DNA of 64,000 bases from Burkholderia singularis (GCF_900176645.1 NZ_FXAN01000106.1:85869-149868); one strand, 5' to 3'. Positions 44,789 through 56,122 are shown, counted from the stretch's first letter. The notes: generated from the letters alone by a model not told the origin. A program made the numbers and translations.

Positions 44789-47106
44789 ATGACAAGAACT
44801 CGCTTTGTTTTGCGACGCGTCGCAACGGCGCTCATCGTTGCCGGCATTGTCGCCGCTCAGGCCGCTCATGCTCAGGTCACGCTGAATTTCGTCAATGCGG
44901 ACATCGACCAGGTCGCCAAGGCGATCGGCGCAGCCACGGGTAAGACGATCATCGTCGATCCGCGTGTCAAGGGGCAGTTGAACCTGGTGTCGGAGCGTCC
45001 GGTGCCCGAGGATCAGGCATTGAAGACGCTGCAATCGGCGTTGCGGATGCAGGGTTTCTCGCTGGTGCAGGACCACGGCGTGTTGAAGGTCGTGCCGGAG
45101 GCGGACGCGAAACTGCAAGGCGTGCCTACCTATATCGGCAATGCGCCGCAGGCGCGCGGCGACCAGGTGGTCACGCAGGTCTTCGAGTTGCGTAACGAGT
45201 CGGCGAACAACTTGCTGCCGGTGCTGCGGCCGCTGATCTCGCCGAACAATACGATCACCGCCTACCCGGCCAACAATACGATCGTCGTCACCGATTATGC
45301 CGACAACGTGCGGCGCATCGCGCAGATCATCGCGGGCGTCGACGGCGCGGCGGGTGCACAGGTGGCCGTGGTGCCGCTCAAGAATTCGAACGCGATCGAC
45401 GTGGCCACGCAGCTCTCGAAGCTGCTCGATCCGGGCGCGATCGGCAACACCGACGCGACATTGAAGGTGACGGTGCAGGCGGACCCGCGCACTAACGCCC
45501 TGCTGTTGCGCGCGTCGAACAAATCGCGGCTCGCGGCGGCCAAGAAGCTCGCGCAGCAGCTCGACTCGCCGAGCGGCGTGCCGGGCAACATGCACGTGGT
45601 GCCGCTGCGCAACGCGGATGCGGTGAAGCTGGCGAAGACGCTGCGCGGGATGCTCGGCAAGGGCGGCGACAGCGGCTCGTCGGCAAGCTCGAACGATGCG
45701 AATTCGTTCAATCAGAACAGCAGTTCGTCGTCGAGCGGCTCGAATTTTTCGACGGGCATGTCGGGCACGCCGCCGCTGCCGTCGGGGCTTTCGTCGGGAT
45801 CGACGGGCAGCGGCGGGTCGGCTAGCTCGAGCGGCGGGCTCGGCACCGCGGGGCTTCTGGGCGGCGATAAGGATAAGGGTGATGACAATCAGCCGGGCGG
45901 GATGATCCAGGCGGACGCAGCGACGAACTCGCTGATCATCACCGCGGCGGACCCGGTGTATCGAAACCTGCGGGCGGTGATTGACCAGCTCGACGCGCGG
46001 CGCGCTCAAGTGTATATCGAGGCGTTAGTGGTCGAGTTGCAGGCGACGACGCAAGGCAATCTCGGGATCCAGTGGCAGATCGCAAACAATGCGCTTTATG
46101 CGGGCACTAATCTGGTTACGGGACAGAGCGGGCTCGGCAACAGCATCGTCAACCTGACGGCGGGGGCGCTGACCGGTCAAGCCGCTGGCCAGAGCGGCAC
46201 GCTGGCGTCGCTGGGCAATATTACGGGCGGCCTGAATATCGGTTGGCTGCGCAACATGTTCGGTGTGCAAGGGCTTGGCGGCCTGTTGCAGTTCTTCGCT
46301 GGCTCAAGTGATGCGAACGTGCTGTCGACGCCGAATCTCGTCACGCTCGACAACGAGGAAGCGAAGATCGTCGTCGGTCAGAATGTGCCGATTCCGACGG
46401 GCTCGTATTCGAACCTGACCAGCGGCACGACAGCCAATGCGTTCAACACGTATGACCGGCGCGATGTCGGCCTGACGCTGCACGTGAAACCGCAAATCAC
46501 CGAGGGCGGCATCCTGAAACTGCAGTTGTATACGGAAGATTCGGCGGTGGTGCCCGGTACGAATACGGCATCCCCCAATTCGCCAGGCCCGACGTTCACG
46601 AAACGCTCGATTCAGTCGACCGTGCTGGCCGACAACGGCGAGATCATCGTGCTGGGCGGATTGATGCAGGACAACTATCAGGTATCGAACAGCAAGGTGC
46701 CGCTGTTAGGCGACATTCCGTGGATCGGCCAGTTGTTCCGCTCGGAAGGTAAGACTCGCCAGAAAACCAACCTGATGGTGTTCTTGCGTCCCGTGATCAT
46801 CAACGATCGCGAGACTGCACAGGCCGTGACCGCAAACCGCTACGACTACATTCAAGGCGTATCGGGCGCATACAAATCGGATAACCGCGTGATCCGCGAC
46901 AAGGATGACCCGGTGGTGCCGCCGATGCCGATTGGTCCGAGCCAGGGCGGCTCGCCGGCGATGAATCTGTTCGATCTGGACCAAATGCGGCGCTCGCAGG
47001 CGTGGCCGCCGAAGCCGGGAAGCGGCGCGGCCGCCCCTGCCCCGGCGCCGGCCAATGCAGCGCCCTCGAGCGCTTATCCGCCGGCCGGAGCGCCTGGAGC
47101 GCAGCC

Positions 47107-47110
<4 letters not shown>
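44789..47110 (+). CDS. gspD: Type II secretion outer-membrane secretin GspD
   Basis: Secretin of 773 aa forming the outer-membrane channel. Signal peptide about 1-31 (ends AAHA), then N0 and N1-N3 domains (VTLNFVNADIDQVAKAIGAATG at the start), a long Ser/Gly-rich insert (about 295-365), and the C-terminal secretin domain with NVLSTPNLVTLDNEEAKIVVG and the VPLLGDIPWIGQLFRS motif. It ends in a Pro/Ala-rich tail. An in-frame TTG five codons earlier is less likely than the ATG at 44789. First gene of the operon. Confidence 0.96.
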
Positions 47111-48606
<1,496 letters not shown>

Positions 48607-48610
48607 CGTC

Positions 48611-49828
48611 ATGCCGGCATTTCGTTTCGAAGCGATCGACGCGTCGGGACGTGCGCAAAAAGGCGTCGTCGAAGCCGACAGCGCGCGCAATGCGCGCGGA
48701 CAACTGCGCACGCAAGGGCTGACTCCGCTCGTCGTCGAGCCGGCCGCGAGCCGCTCGCGCGGCGAGCGCAGCCAGCGCCTCGCGCTCGGGCGCAAGCTGT
48801 CGCAGCGCGAGCAGGCAATTCTCACGCGTCAGCTCGCGAGCCTGCTCGTCGCCGGGTTGCCGCTCGACGAAGCGCTTGCCGTGCTGACCGAGCAGGCCGA
48901 GCGCGATTACATTCGCGAATTGATGGCCGCGATCCGCGCCGAGGTGCTCGGCGGCCATTCGCTCGCGAACGCGCTCGCCGAGCATCCGCGCGACTTTCCG
49001 GAGATTTACCGTGCGCTTGTCGCGGCCGGCGAGCATACCGGCAAGCTCGGCATCGTGCTGTCGCGGCTTGCCGATTACATCGAACAGAGCAACGCGTTGC
49101 GGCAGAAAATCCTGCTCGCATTCACGTATCCGGCGATCGTCACGCTGATCGCGCTTGGCATCGTCACGTTCTTGTTGAGCTACGTGGTGCCGCAGGTCGT
49201 CAACGTATTCGCGAGTACGAAGCAGCAATTGCCGATGCTGACGATCGTGATGATGGCGCTGTCCGATTTCGTTCGGCATTGGTGGTGGGCGATCCTGCTC
49301 GCGATCGCGGTCGTTGTCTATGTGGTGCGCACGACGTTGTCGCGCGACGGGCCGCGCCTCGCGTTCGACCGGTGGCTGTTGACCGCTCCGCTCGCCGGCA
49401 AGCTGGTGCGCGGCTACAACACGGTGCGCTTCGCGAGCACGCTGGGCATTCTGAGCGCCGCCGGCGTGCCGATTCTGCGCGCGCTGCAGGCCGCGGGCGA
49501 GACGCTGTCGAACCGCGCGATGCGCGGCAACATCGACGACGCGATCGTGCGCGTGCGCGAAGGCTCCGCGCTGTCGCGCGCGCTCAACAACGTGAAGACG
49601 TTCCCGCCGGTGTTGGTGCATTTGATCCGTTCGGGCGAGGCGACCGGCGACGTGACGACGATGCTCGATCGCGCGGCCGAAGGCGAATCGCGCGAGCTGG
49701 AACGCCGGACCATGTTCTTGACGAGCCTGCTCGAACCGCTGCTGATTCTGGCGATGGGCGGCATCGTGCTCGTGATCGTGCTGGCGGTGATGCTGCCGAT
49801 CATCGAGTTGAACAACATGGTGCAGTGA
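48611..49828 (+). CDS. gspF: Type II secretion inner-membrane platform protein GspF
   Basis: Polytopic inner-membrane protein of 405 aa with two repeated cytoplasmic GspF domains and three membrane helices (about 172-193, 222-243, 374-396). It opens MPAFRFEAIDASGRAQKGVVEADS, the family N-terminus. It starts 4 bp after gspE. The 252 bp that follow before gspC show no gene. Confidence 0.96.
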   Translation: MPAFRFEAIDASGRAQKGVVEADSARNARGQLRTQGLTPLVVEPAASRSRGERSQRLALGRKLSQREQAILTRQLASLLVAGLPLDEALAVLTEQAERDYIRELMAAIRAEVLGGHSLANALAEHPRDFPEIYRALVAAGEHTGKLGIVLSRLADYIEQSNALRQKILLAFTYPAIVTLIALGIVTFLLSYVVPQVVNVFASTKQQLPMLTIVMMALSDFVRHWWWAILLAIAVVVYVVRTTLSRDGPRLAFDRWLLTAPLAGKLVRGYNTVRFASTLGILSAAGVPILRALQAAGETLSNRAMRGNIDDAIVRVREGSALSRALNNVKTFPPVLVHLIRSGEATGDVTTMLDRAAEGESRELERRTMFLTSLLEPLLILAMGGIVLVIVLAVMLPIIELNNMVQ

Positions 49829-50080
49829 CGCAACGCAGTCGGTGTGGCTGGGCCGGTGCGCTGAGTTCAGATCTCGGGCACGGCGGCCGATGCGGAGGCG
49901 GCCGGAGCGCTCAGGCCCGCTGCGGCGTGGCGCGGTCGGATGCCGCAGCCGCGCGACACGGCATCACGAGCCAAGTTCGAGCGAGGCGGCGGCATGCGGC
50001 GATCGCGTCCGCGATGCGCGGTCGAACGGTCCGGCGTCGCGCAGGCTGTGCGTCGGTGGAAGTCAGTCCGCGAACGTGAA

Positions 50081-50491
50081 TCAGCGGACGTAAATCGCGG
50101 GCGACGGCGTGTTGGTCGGCAGGAAGATTTCGGAGCGTGCGCCGTTGCGCTCGACGATGATCGAACGGTCGCGCACTTCGGCGAGCTTCGCGCCCTGCGC
50201 GATCTCGCTGCCGAGCGACACCGCGTGCGGCGCGTCGCCGCCGATGCCGACAATCGCGGACGCGCCGCGCCGCAGCGCGAGAATGCCGAACAGATGGATG
50301 TCCTGTATCGGATTGCGGGTGAGCTGACCGCCGAACAGCGCCGCGGCGTCTTCCGTGCGCACCGGCGCGCGGGCGGCGGCGGCAGGCAGCGGAGCCTGAT
50401 GCGCGGACAGCGTGATGACCCAATAAGTGGCCGTCGCGCAAAGTACCGCGAACAGGGCGAGGGAAAGGAGCCGGATCGATAGCGCGTTCAT
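50081..50491 (-). CDS. gspC: Type II secretion protein GspC, short form, on the opposite strand
   Basis: Inner-membrane clamp protein of 136 aa that links the platform to the secretin. It has one N-terminal membrane helix (about 5-27) and a homology-region domain (HLFGILALRRGASAIVGIGG then SIIVERNGARSEIFLP), but no C-terminal PDZ or coiled-coil domain, so it is about half the length of the classical protein. It is encoded against the rest of the gsp operon, between gspF and gspG, so needs its own promoter. Assignment rests on the HLFG motif and position. Confidence 0.85.
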   Translation of the reverse strand: MNALSIRLLSLALFAVLCATATYWVITLSAHQAPLPAAAARAPVRTEDAAALFGGQLTRNPIQDIHLFGILALRRGASAIVGIGGDAPHAVSLGSEIAQGAKLAEVRDRSIIVERNGARSEIFLPTNTPSPAIYVR

Positions 50492-50578
50492 GCGCGTTAT
50501 TGTACGGAGGATTATGAAATTTGCGTTGAGTGGAAGCCCGAAGTGAGCCACGCCTTACAATGCGGCTTCACGCGGACG

Positions 50579-50606
50579 GACGTATGCGGCATGTGCCGCA
50601 TACGTC
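50579..50606. repeat. Strong stem-loop between divergent gspC and gspG
   Basis: Thirteen-bp perfect arms GACGTATGCGGCA and TGCCGCATACGTC around a TG loop. A second short inverted repeat GGAAGG-N5-CCTTCC follows at 50608-50624. It lies about 70 bp before gspG and 90 bp before gspC. It could be an operator for both directions or a leader hairpin; no U-run follows directly. Confidence 0.75.
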
Positions 50607-50674
50607 GGAAGGCAGTCCCTTCCTTGGGGCATCGTCCGCTCATCGCACTTTTTTGAATGAAAAGGAAGGCACTC

Positions 50675-51127
50675 ATGCAAATGTGGATTACTCGCCGCTC
50701 GCAGGCAGCCCGCCGTCAGCGCGGCTTCACGCTGATCGAAATCATGGTGGTGGTGGCGATTCTCGGCATTCTGGCGGCGCTGATCGTGCCGAAGATCATG
50801 AGCCGCCCGGACGAGGCGCGCCGGATCGCCGCCAAACAGGACATCGGCACCATCATGCAGGCGCTCAAGCTGTATCGCCTCGACAACGGCCGCTATCCGA
50901 CGCAGGACCAGGGTTTGAACGCGCTGATCCAAAAGCCGACGACCGATCCCATCCCGAATAACTGGAAGGACGGCGGCTATCTCGAGCGTTTGCCGAACGA
51001 TCCGTGGGGCAATGCTTACAAGTATCTGAACCCCGGCGTGCATGGCGAGATCGACGTGTTCAGCTACGGCGCCGACGGCAAGGAAGGCGGCGAAGGCAAC
51101 GATACCGACATCGGCTCGTGGCAGTAA
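50675..51127 (+). CDS. gspG: Type II secretion major pseudopilin GspG
   Basis: Major pseudopilin, 150 aa. The prepilin peptidase site is RQRG|FTLIEIMVVVAIL with Gly17, and Glu5 of the mature form is present. The calcium-binding/C-terminal region NDPWGNAYKYLNPG is the GspG signature. The ATG at 50675 has GGAAGG upstream; a further in-frame ATG at 50657 is less well placed. A prepilin peptidase gene (gspO/pilD) is not in the window. Confidence 0.96.
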   Translation: MQMWITRRSQAARRQRGFTLIEIMVVVAILGILAALIVPKIMSRPDEARRIAAKQDIGTIMQALKLYRLDNGRYPTQDQGLNALIQKPTTDPIPNNWKDGGYLERLPNDPWGNAYKYLNPGVHGEIDVFSYGADGKEGGEGNDTDIGSWQ

Positions 51128-51166
51128 GCCGCTGACGCCCTGCCCGCCCGACGCGCGATCCTTCCG

Positions 51167-51718
51167 ATGTACGCACGACCCGGCATCCGTTCCGCCTGCG
51201 TCCCACAGCGTGGCGCGTGCGAGCGCGCCGCCCGCCCGTCCGCCGGATGGGGCGCGCGGGCAGCGCTCGCGCAGCGCGGCTTCACGCTGCTCGAGATGCT
51301 TGTGGTGCTCGTGATCGCGGGCATCCTCGTCGGCGCCGCGTCGATCACGATGCGGCGCAACCCGCGTACCGATCTGCGCGAGGAGGCGCAGCGCATCGCG
51401 ATGCTGTTCGAGACGGCCGGCGACGAAGCGCAGGTGCGCGCGCGGCCGATTTCGTGGCGTCCGACCGATCATGGCTTCGTGTTCGACGTGCGCACCGGCG
51501 ACGGCTGGCGCGCGCTGCGCGACGATCTTTTGCGCGCGCGCGATTGGGACGGCGGCGTGACGGGCGCGGCGATCGATTATCCGGGCTCGGATACCCATCC
51601 CGAGCGGGTCGTGTTCGGCACCGAAAGCGTCGATATGCCGGTGCGCGTGACGCTTTACTCGGCGGCCGGCAGCGTGACGATCGTCGGCACCGGCAATGGC
51701 CGCTACGAGGTGCGCTGA
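51167..51718 (+). CDS. gspH: Type II secretion minor pseudopilin GspH
   Basis: Minor pseudopilin of 183 aa. Cleavage site AQRG|FTLLEMLVVLVIAG with Gly38, so the leader is 38 residues, far longer than the typical 5-15. The remainder contains the GspH C-terminal beta fold. The first ATG of the frame was used; a later GTG start would shorten the leader. It is 39 bp after gspG. Confidence 0.92.
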   Translation: MYARPGIRSACVPQRGACERAARPSAGWGARAALAQRGFTLLEMLVVLVIAGILVGAASITMRRNPRTDLREEAQRIAMLFETAGDEAQVRARPISWRPTDHGFVFDVRTGDGWRALRDDLLRARDWDGGVTGAAIDYPGSDTHPERVVFGTESVDMPVRVTLYSAAGSVTIVGTGNGRYEVR

Positions 51719-51720
51719 CG

Positions 51721-52179
51721 ATGCGCCCTTCCGTCCACCCCGTTTTGCGCACGCGCTCGCGTGCCGGTGACGCGCGCGCCCGCGCGCATTCCCGGCGGCG
51801 GCGTTTCGCGCAACGCGGCTTCACGATGATCGAAGTGCTCGTCGCGCTCGCGATCATCGCGGTTGCGCTGGCGGCGTCGATTCGCGCGGTGGGCTCGATG
51901 GCGACGAGCGAAACCGATCTGCACGCGCGCCTGCTTGCCGGCTGGAGCGCCGATAACGCGCTCGGGCAGCTTAAGCTCGCGCACGCGTGGCCCGAGATCG
52001 GCACGCAGACTTTCGATTGCTCGCAAGGCAATGTCGCATTGACCTGTACGCAGCGGGTGAGCGCGACGCCGAATCCGGTCTTCCGGCGCGTCGAGATCGC
52101 GGTGTCGATGAACGGTCATGCTGGCGTGCTCGCGCAAATGGTGACGGTGGTCGCGAATGAAACCAACCGTTCGCTTTAA
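51721..52179 (+). CDS. gspI: Type II secretion minor pseudopilin GspI
   Basis: Minor pseudopilin of 152 aa at the pseudopilus tip with GspJ and GspK. Cleavage site AQRG|FTMIEVLVALAII with Gly33; the leader is Arg-rich. DNALGQLKLA and the short two-cysteine region DCSQGNVALTC follow. The start is 2 bp after the gspH stop. Confidence 0.93.
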   Translation: MRPSVHPVLRTRSRAGDARARAHSRRRRFAQRGFTMIEVLVALAIIAVALAASIRAVGSMATSETDLHARLLAGWSADNALGQLKLAHAWPEIGTQTFDCSQGNVALTCTQRVSATPNPVFRRVEIAVSMNGHAGVLAQMVTVVANETNRSL

Positions 52180-52918
52180 ACGCCGCGTTTGCGCAGACGG
52201 CTGCCCGCGGCAGGTTCGCGGACGGGGCCGCGCCCGGCCTGCTCGCTTGGCCGCCGGGCCTGGCGCGCGGGCGCAGTCCGCGCAGCGCGGCTTCACGCTG
52301 ATCGAGATGATGATCGCGATCACGATTCTCGCGGTGATCGCGATCCTGTCATGGCGCGGGCTCGACCAGATCATTCGCGGCCGCGAGAAGGTGTCGGCCG
52401 CGATGGAGGACGAACGCGTGTTCGCGCAGATGTTCGACCAGATGCGCATCGACGCGCGCCTTGCCGCGACCGACGACGAAGCGGGCCAGCCCGCCGTGCG
52501 CGTCTCGGGCGATACGTTGCAGATCGTGCGCGCGCTCGACGCGCCGGGCGTTGCGCCGCGGCTCGTGGTGGTGCGTTACCGGATTTCCGGCGGCCGCGTC
52601 GTGCGCTACGCGTCGCCGCCGGTCGGCGATGCCGATACGTTGCGCCGCACGCTGCAAGGCGGCGACACCGAAGGCTGGAGCGCGGTGCCGCTGATGCGCG
52701 GAGTCGGCATGATCAATGCGCGCCTTTATGTGCCGAAAGTCGGCTGGACGACCAGCATGCCCGATGCCGACAGCGCGCTCGCGCAGAACAACGATGCGAT
52801 CAAGGTGCCGCAGCTCGGCAATGCGCCGCCGCCGCGCGCGGTGACGGGGCTGGAGGTCAGCATCGGTGCGACGTCGCTGCATGCGCCGATCACCCGCGTT
52901 TTTCTGGTCGGGGAGTAG
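52157..52918 (+). CDS. gspJ: Type II secretion minor pseudopilin GspJ
   Basis: Minor pseudopilin of 253 aa. Cleavage site AQRG|FTLIEMMIAITIL at Gly45, with an unusually long leader. The mature part has the WRGLDQIIRGREKV helix and the GspJ beta domain. The gene overlaps the end of gspI by 23 bp, so translation is coupled. Confidence 0.94.
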   Translation: MKPTVRFKRRVCADGCPRQVRGRGRARPARLAAGPGARAQSAQRGFTLIEMMIAITILAVIAILSWRGLDQIIRGREKVSAAMEDERVFAQMFDQMRIDARLAATDDEAGQPAVRVSGDTLQIVRALDAPGVAPRLVVVRYRISGGRVVRYASPPVGDADTLRRTLQGGDTEGWSAVPLMRGVGMINARLYVPKVGWTTSMPDADSALAQNNDAIKVPQLGNAPPPRAVTGLEVSIGATSLHAPITRVFLVGE

Positions 52919-52922
52919 CGGC

Positions 52923-54056
52923 ATGCGCGCATTTGCCTTCGTCGTGCGTCTGACTTCACGCCGCCACGCGGTCACGCCGGCATGCCGGTCCGTTCGCGCC
53001 CGCGAGCGCGGCGTCGCGATCATCAGCGCGTTGCTCGTCGTCGCGCTGTCGGCGATCCTCGTCTCCGGGATGCTGTGGCGCCAGCAGGTGCAGGTGCGCC
53101 GGATCGAAAACCAGCGGCTGCTCGCGCAGGCGCAGTGGATCGCGCGAGGCGCGCTCGACTGGACCCGGATGGTGCTGCGCTCAGAAGGCGATACGGCGCC
53201 GGGCGTCACGTATCTCGGCGGTATCTGGGCCGCGCCGATTGCGAAGACGAAGCTGTCGGATTTTCTCGGCAAGATCGGCGTGACCGACGCGACCGATACT
53301 TCCGATACTTATTTGTCCGGCTCGATCGAGGATGCGCAGGCGAAGTTCAATTTGCGCAATCTGGTGTCGGCGGCCACGCCGGGCGCGCTGCAATTGAATG
53401 CGTCGCAGGTGCAGACGTTCCAGCGGCTGTTGACGAGTCTCGGCCTCGACCAGCAGCTTGCCAAGGTCATCGCGCGGCGCGTGCGCGCGGGGCTCAAGCA
53501 ATCGGCCACGCGTTTCCAGACCGCCACGCTGCCCGGTGCCGCGAATGCGCCCGAGCCGATGCCCGATAGCGGCGGCGGCAGCAATTTCACCGACGATCCG
53601 GGGCTCGCGGGCGGCGACGGCCGCGGCCCCACGCCACTCGTGATGACGAGCATCGATTCGCTGCTCGACGTCGAAGGCGTGACGCCCGAGATGGTCGAGC
53701 GCCTGCGCCCGTTCGTCACGGTGCTGCCGACGACGACGCCGGTGAACCTGAATACCGCGCCCGCCGAGGTGGTCGCAGCGCTCGTGCCGGGGATGTCGGT
53801 GTCGTCGGCGCAGGCGCTCGTGTCGCGGCGCGAGACGGTGTTTTTCCGCAACGTCGGCGAAGTGCAGCTTGCGTTGCGAGGCGCGGGCGCACCGAATGTG
53901 AATGTCGATTCGACGCAGATCGACGTCAATTCCAGCTATTTCCTCGTGCATGGCCGCATCGAGCACGATCGCGCGACAATCGATCGCACGTCGCTCGTGT
54001 ATCGTGATCCGACCACGCATACGACGCGCATCGTGCGCATCCGCGACCAGTTATAA
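52923..54056 (+). CDS. gspK: Type II secretion minor pseudopilin GspK
   Basis: Largest minor pseudopilin, 377 aa, capping the pseudopilus. The N-terminal helix RERG|VAIISALLVVALSAI lacks the Glu5 found in other pseudopilins, a known GspK feature. The two helix-hairpin-like SAM domains and NLNTAPAEVVAALVPGMS fit the family. Start at 52923, 4 bp after gspJ stop; the open frame above is gspJ read in another frame. Confidence 0.95.
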   Translation: MRAFAFVVRLTSRRHAVTPACRSVRARERGVAIISALLVVALSAILVSGMLWRQQVQVRRIENQRLLAQAQWIARGALDWTRMVLRSEGDTAPGVTYLGGIWAAPIAKTKLSDFLGKIGVTDATDTSDTYLSGSIEDAQAKFNLRNLVSAATPGALQLNASQVQTFQRLLTSLGLDQQLAKVIARRVRAGLKQSATRFQTATLPGAANAPEPMPDSGGGSNFTDDPGLAGGDGRGPTPLVMTSIDSLLDVEGVTPEMVERLRPFVTVLPTTTPVNLNTAPAEVVAALVPGMSVSSAQALVSRRETVFFRNVGEVQLALRGAGAPNVNVDSTQIDVNSSYFLVHGRIEHDRATIDRTSLVYRDPTTHTTRIVRIRDQL

Positions 54057-54082
54057 CAACGCCATTCTCTGGAGATGAGCCC

Positions 54083-55576
54083 TTGAGCACGTTGATTGTC
54101 CTATTGCCGCCGCGCGAGCCGGCCGTGCCGTTGCAGGAATGGCAATGGCCGGAGCTGCCGTTTGCGCTCGTCGACAAGAGCGGTCACGCGCAGCGCGCGG
54201 GCCGCGCGTCGCTCACGTTGCTGCCGCAGGCGGCGACGACGGTGCTCGTCGTCGCCGCGCGCGATTTGCTGCTGCTCGAGCAGACGGTGCCGCCGTTGAA
54301 GGGGCCGAAGCTCAAGCAGGCATTGCCGAACATCATCGAGGATCAGTTGATCCAGGATCCGCAGGGCTGCCATATCGCGGTCGATCCGACAGCGGCAGCC
54401 GACGGGCGGCGCGTGCTCGCGGTGATCGATCGCGCGTGGTTCCGGTTCATCGTCGATGCATTTACGGCGGCGGGCCATCGCCATTTGCGCGCGGTGCCCG
54501 CGACCCGCTGCCTGCCGCCGCCGCAGCAGCAGCGTGCGGCAGCGCGCGCCGATGCCGATGCCGTGCAAGGCGCGCACGGCGCGCCACGCGAGCATGCCGC
54601 CGTGGCAGCCGCACACGACGCTGCGCTTGGCACCGCCGCCGGCGCGGCGGGTTCGGTGCTCACGCCGCCCAGCGTGGACGACGGCGCAGCCGTATCCGGC
54701 GAGCCCATGCTGGGCGCGCAGTTGCACGAACCGATCGTCGCGCTCGCGCTGGGGCTGGCCGCGACGGCGAGCGCGCCGTCGCTCGCCGAGGAATCGGCCG
54801 ATGCCGTGCCGCCGACGGCCGCCGCGCCGCGCGTCGAGCTGGCGCTTGCGCGCGGTGCGCTCGGCGAAGGCTTCGCCGCGCCGCTGCCCGCCGTGGCCGC
54901 GACGCTCGAAGCGCTCGCGGACGGCACGCCGCTCGAACTGTACGAACTCGGCGAGCCGGGCGCGCAGCCGCAGCTCGCGTCGGTGCGCCCGCTCGACGAC
55001 AAGCGGCTCGTGCCGGGCGCCGCGATCTGGCCGTTCGATGCATTCGCGCGCCGCGCGCTCGACGAGCGTTTCGATCTGTGCCAGTTCGAATTCGAATTCG
55101 CGCCGTGGCGCTTCGACCGCGCGACGCTCACGCGCCTGCGCGTTCCGCTCGCGCTTGCAGCCGCCTCGCTCGTGGTCGCGGTGATCGGCGTGAACGCGCA
55201 TTGGTGGAAGCTCGCGCGCGAGCGCGATGCGTTGTCGGCGCAGATCACCGAGACGCTTCTGACGGCGTTCCCGAAGACGACGACCGTGCTCGATCCGGCC
55301 GCGCAGATGACGCGCCAGCTCGACCAGTTGCGCATCGCGGCGGGCGAGCTGTCGCCGAACGATTTTCTGTCGCTTGCGAGCGGCCTCGCCCGTTCGCTCG
55401 GCCCGCTGCCGCCGAACGGTATCGCGTCGCTCGACTATCACGATCGCCGGCTCGATGTCGGCTTCAAGCCTGAGACGAAGGTCGATCCGGATTTCGGCCA
55501 GCGTCTGTCGCGCAACGGCCTGACGGGCGAAATCGACAGCAGCACGGGTAAATGGACGATTCGGAGCCGGTCATGA
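54083..55576 (+). CDS. gspL: Type II secretion protein GspL
   Basis: Bitopic inner-membrane protein of 497 aa that recruits GspE. A cytoplasmic actin-like domain (about 1-330, interrupted by an Ala-rich low-complexity insert around 150-230) is followed by one membrane helix (about 355-375) and a periplasmic ferredoxin-like domain. The start is TTG with GGAGA 7 bases before; the preceding ATG begins a 3-codon frame whose TGA overlaps the TTG. The Ala insert is unusual. Confidence 0.93.
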   Translation: MSTLIVLLPPREPAVPLQEWQWPELPFALVDKSGHAQRAGRASLTLLPQAATTVLVVAARDLLLLEQTVPPLKGPKLKQALPNIIEDQLIQDPQGCHIAVDPTAAADGRRVLAVIDRAWFRFIVDAFTAAGHRHLRAVPATRCLPPPQQQRAAARADADAVQGAHGAPREHAAVAAAHDAALGTAAGAAGSVLTPPSVDDGAAVSGEPMLGAQLHEPIVALALGLAATASAPSLAEESADAVPPTAAAPRVELALARGALGEGFAAPLPAVAATLEALADGTPLELYELGEPGAQPQLASVRPLDDKRLVPGAAIWPFDAFARRALDERFDLCQFEFEFAPWRFDRATLTRLRVPLALAAASLVVAVIGVNAHWWKLARERDALSAQITETLLTAFPKTTTVLDPAAQMTRQLDQLRIAAGELSPNDFLSLASGLARSLGPLPPNGIASLDYHDRRLDVGFKPETKVDPDFGQRLSRNGLTGEIDSSTGKWTIRSRS

Positions 55577-56079
55577 AAACGGAGTTGAATGAAGCGCTGA
55601 GCCAGTTTTGGGATGCCCGCACGACGCGCGAGAAGCAGCTGCTCGGCTGGGGCGGCGCGGTGCTCGCGATCGCGATCGCCTATTCGGTGCTGTGGTCGCC
55701 CGCACAGGAGGGCCGCGCGCGCATTCAGCGCGAGTTGCCGACGATGCGTCACGAACTCGCGCAGATGAACGCGCAAGCCAACGAGGCGCGCACGCTTGCC
55801 GCCGCCGCGCAAGGCGTCGCGCCGACCGGCCTCGCATTGAAGGACGCGCTTGCATCGTCGCTGTCCGATCACGGTCTCGCGGTCGCGGGGCCGCCGCAGC
55901 TCGTCGGCAGCGGCGTGCAGATTCAGCTCAAGAACGCGGCGTTTCCCGTGTGGACGCAGTGGCTCGACGACGTGCGCCACCAGTTCAAGGCGCAAGTTGT
56001 CGAAGCGCACGCCACGGCGTTGAAGGACGACGGCCAAGTGGATCTGACGGCCGTGCTGCAGCCGGCGTCGACGAAGTGA
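55573..56079 (+). CDS. gspM: Type II secretion protein GspM
   Basis: Inner-membrane partner of GspL, 168 aa. It has a short cytoplasmic N-terminus, one membrane helix (about 27-45, LLGWGGAVLAIAIAYSVLW) and a periplasmic domain. The ATG at 55573 overlaps the gspL stop as ATGA. Low sequence conservation; position and topology support the call. Confidence 0.93.
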   Translation: MKTELNEALSQFWDARTTREKQLLGWGGAVLAIAIAYSVLWSPAQEGRARIQRELPTMRHELAQMNAQANEARTLAAAAQGVAPTGLALKDALASSLSDHGLAVAGPPQLVGSGVQIQLKNAAFPVWTQWLDDVRHQFKAQVVEAHATALKDDGQVDLTAVLQPASTK

Positions 56080-56122
56080 GCGCCGGCATGTTCAGGGCCA
56101 TTCATGTTAGCGGCACGCGGGG

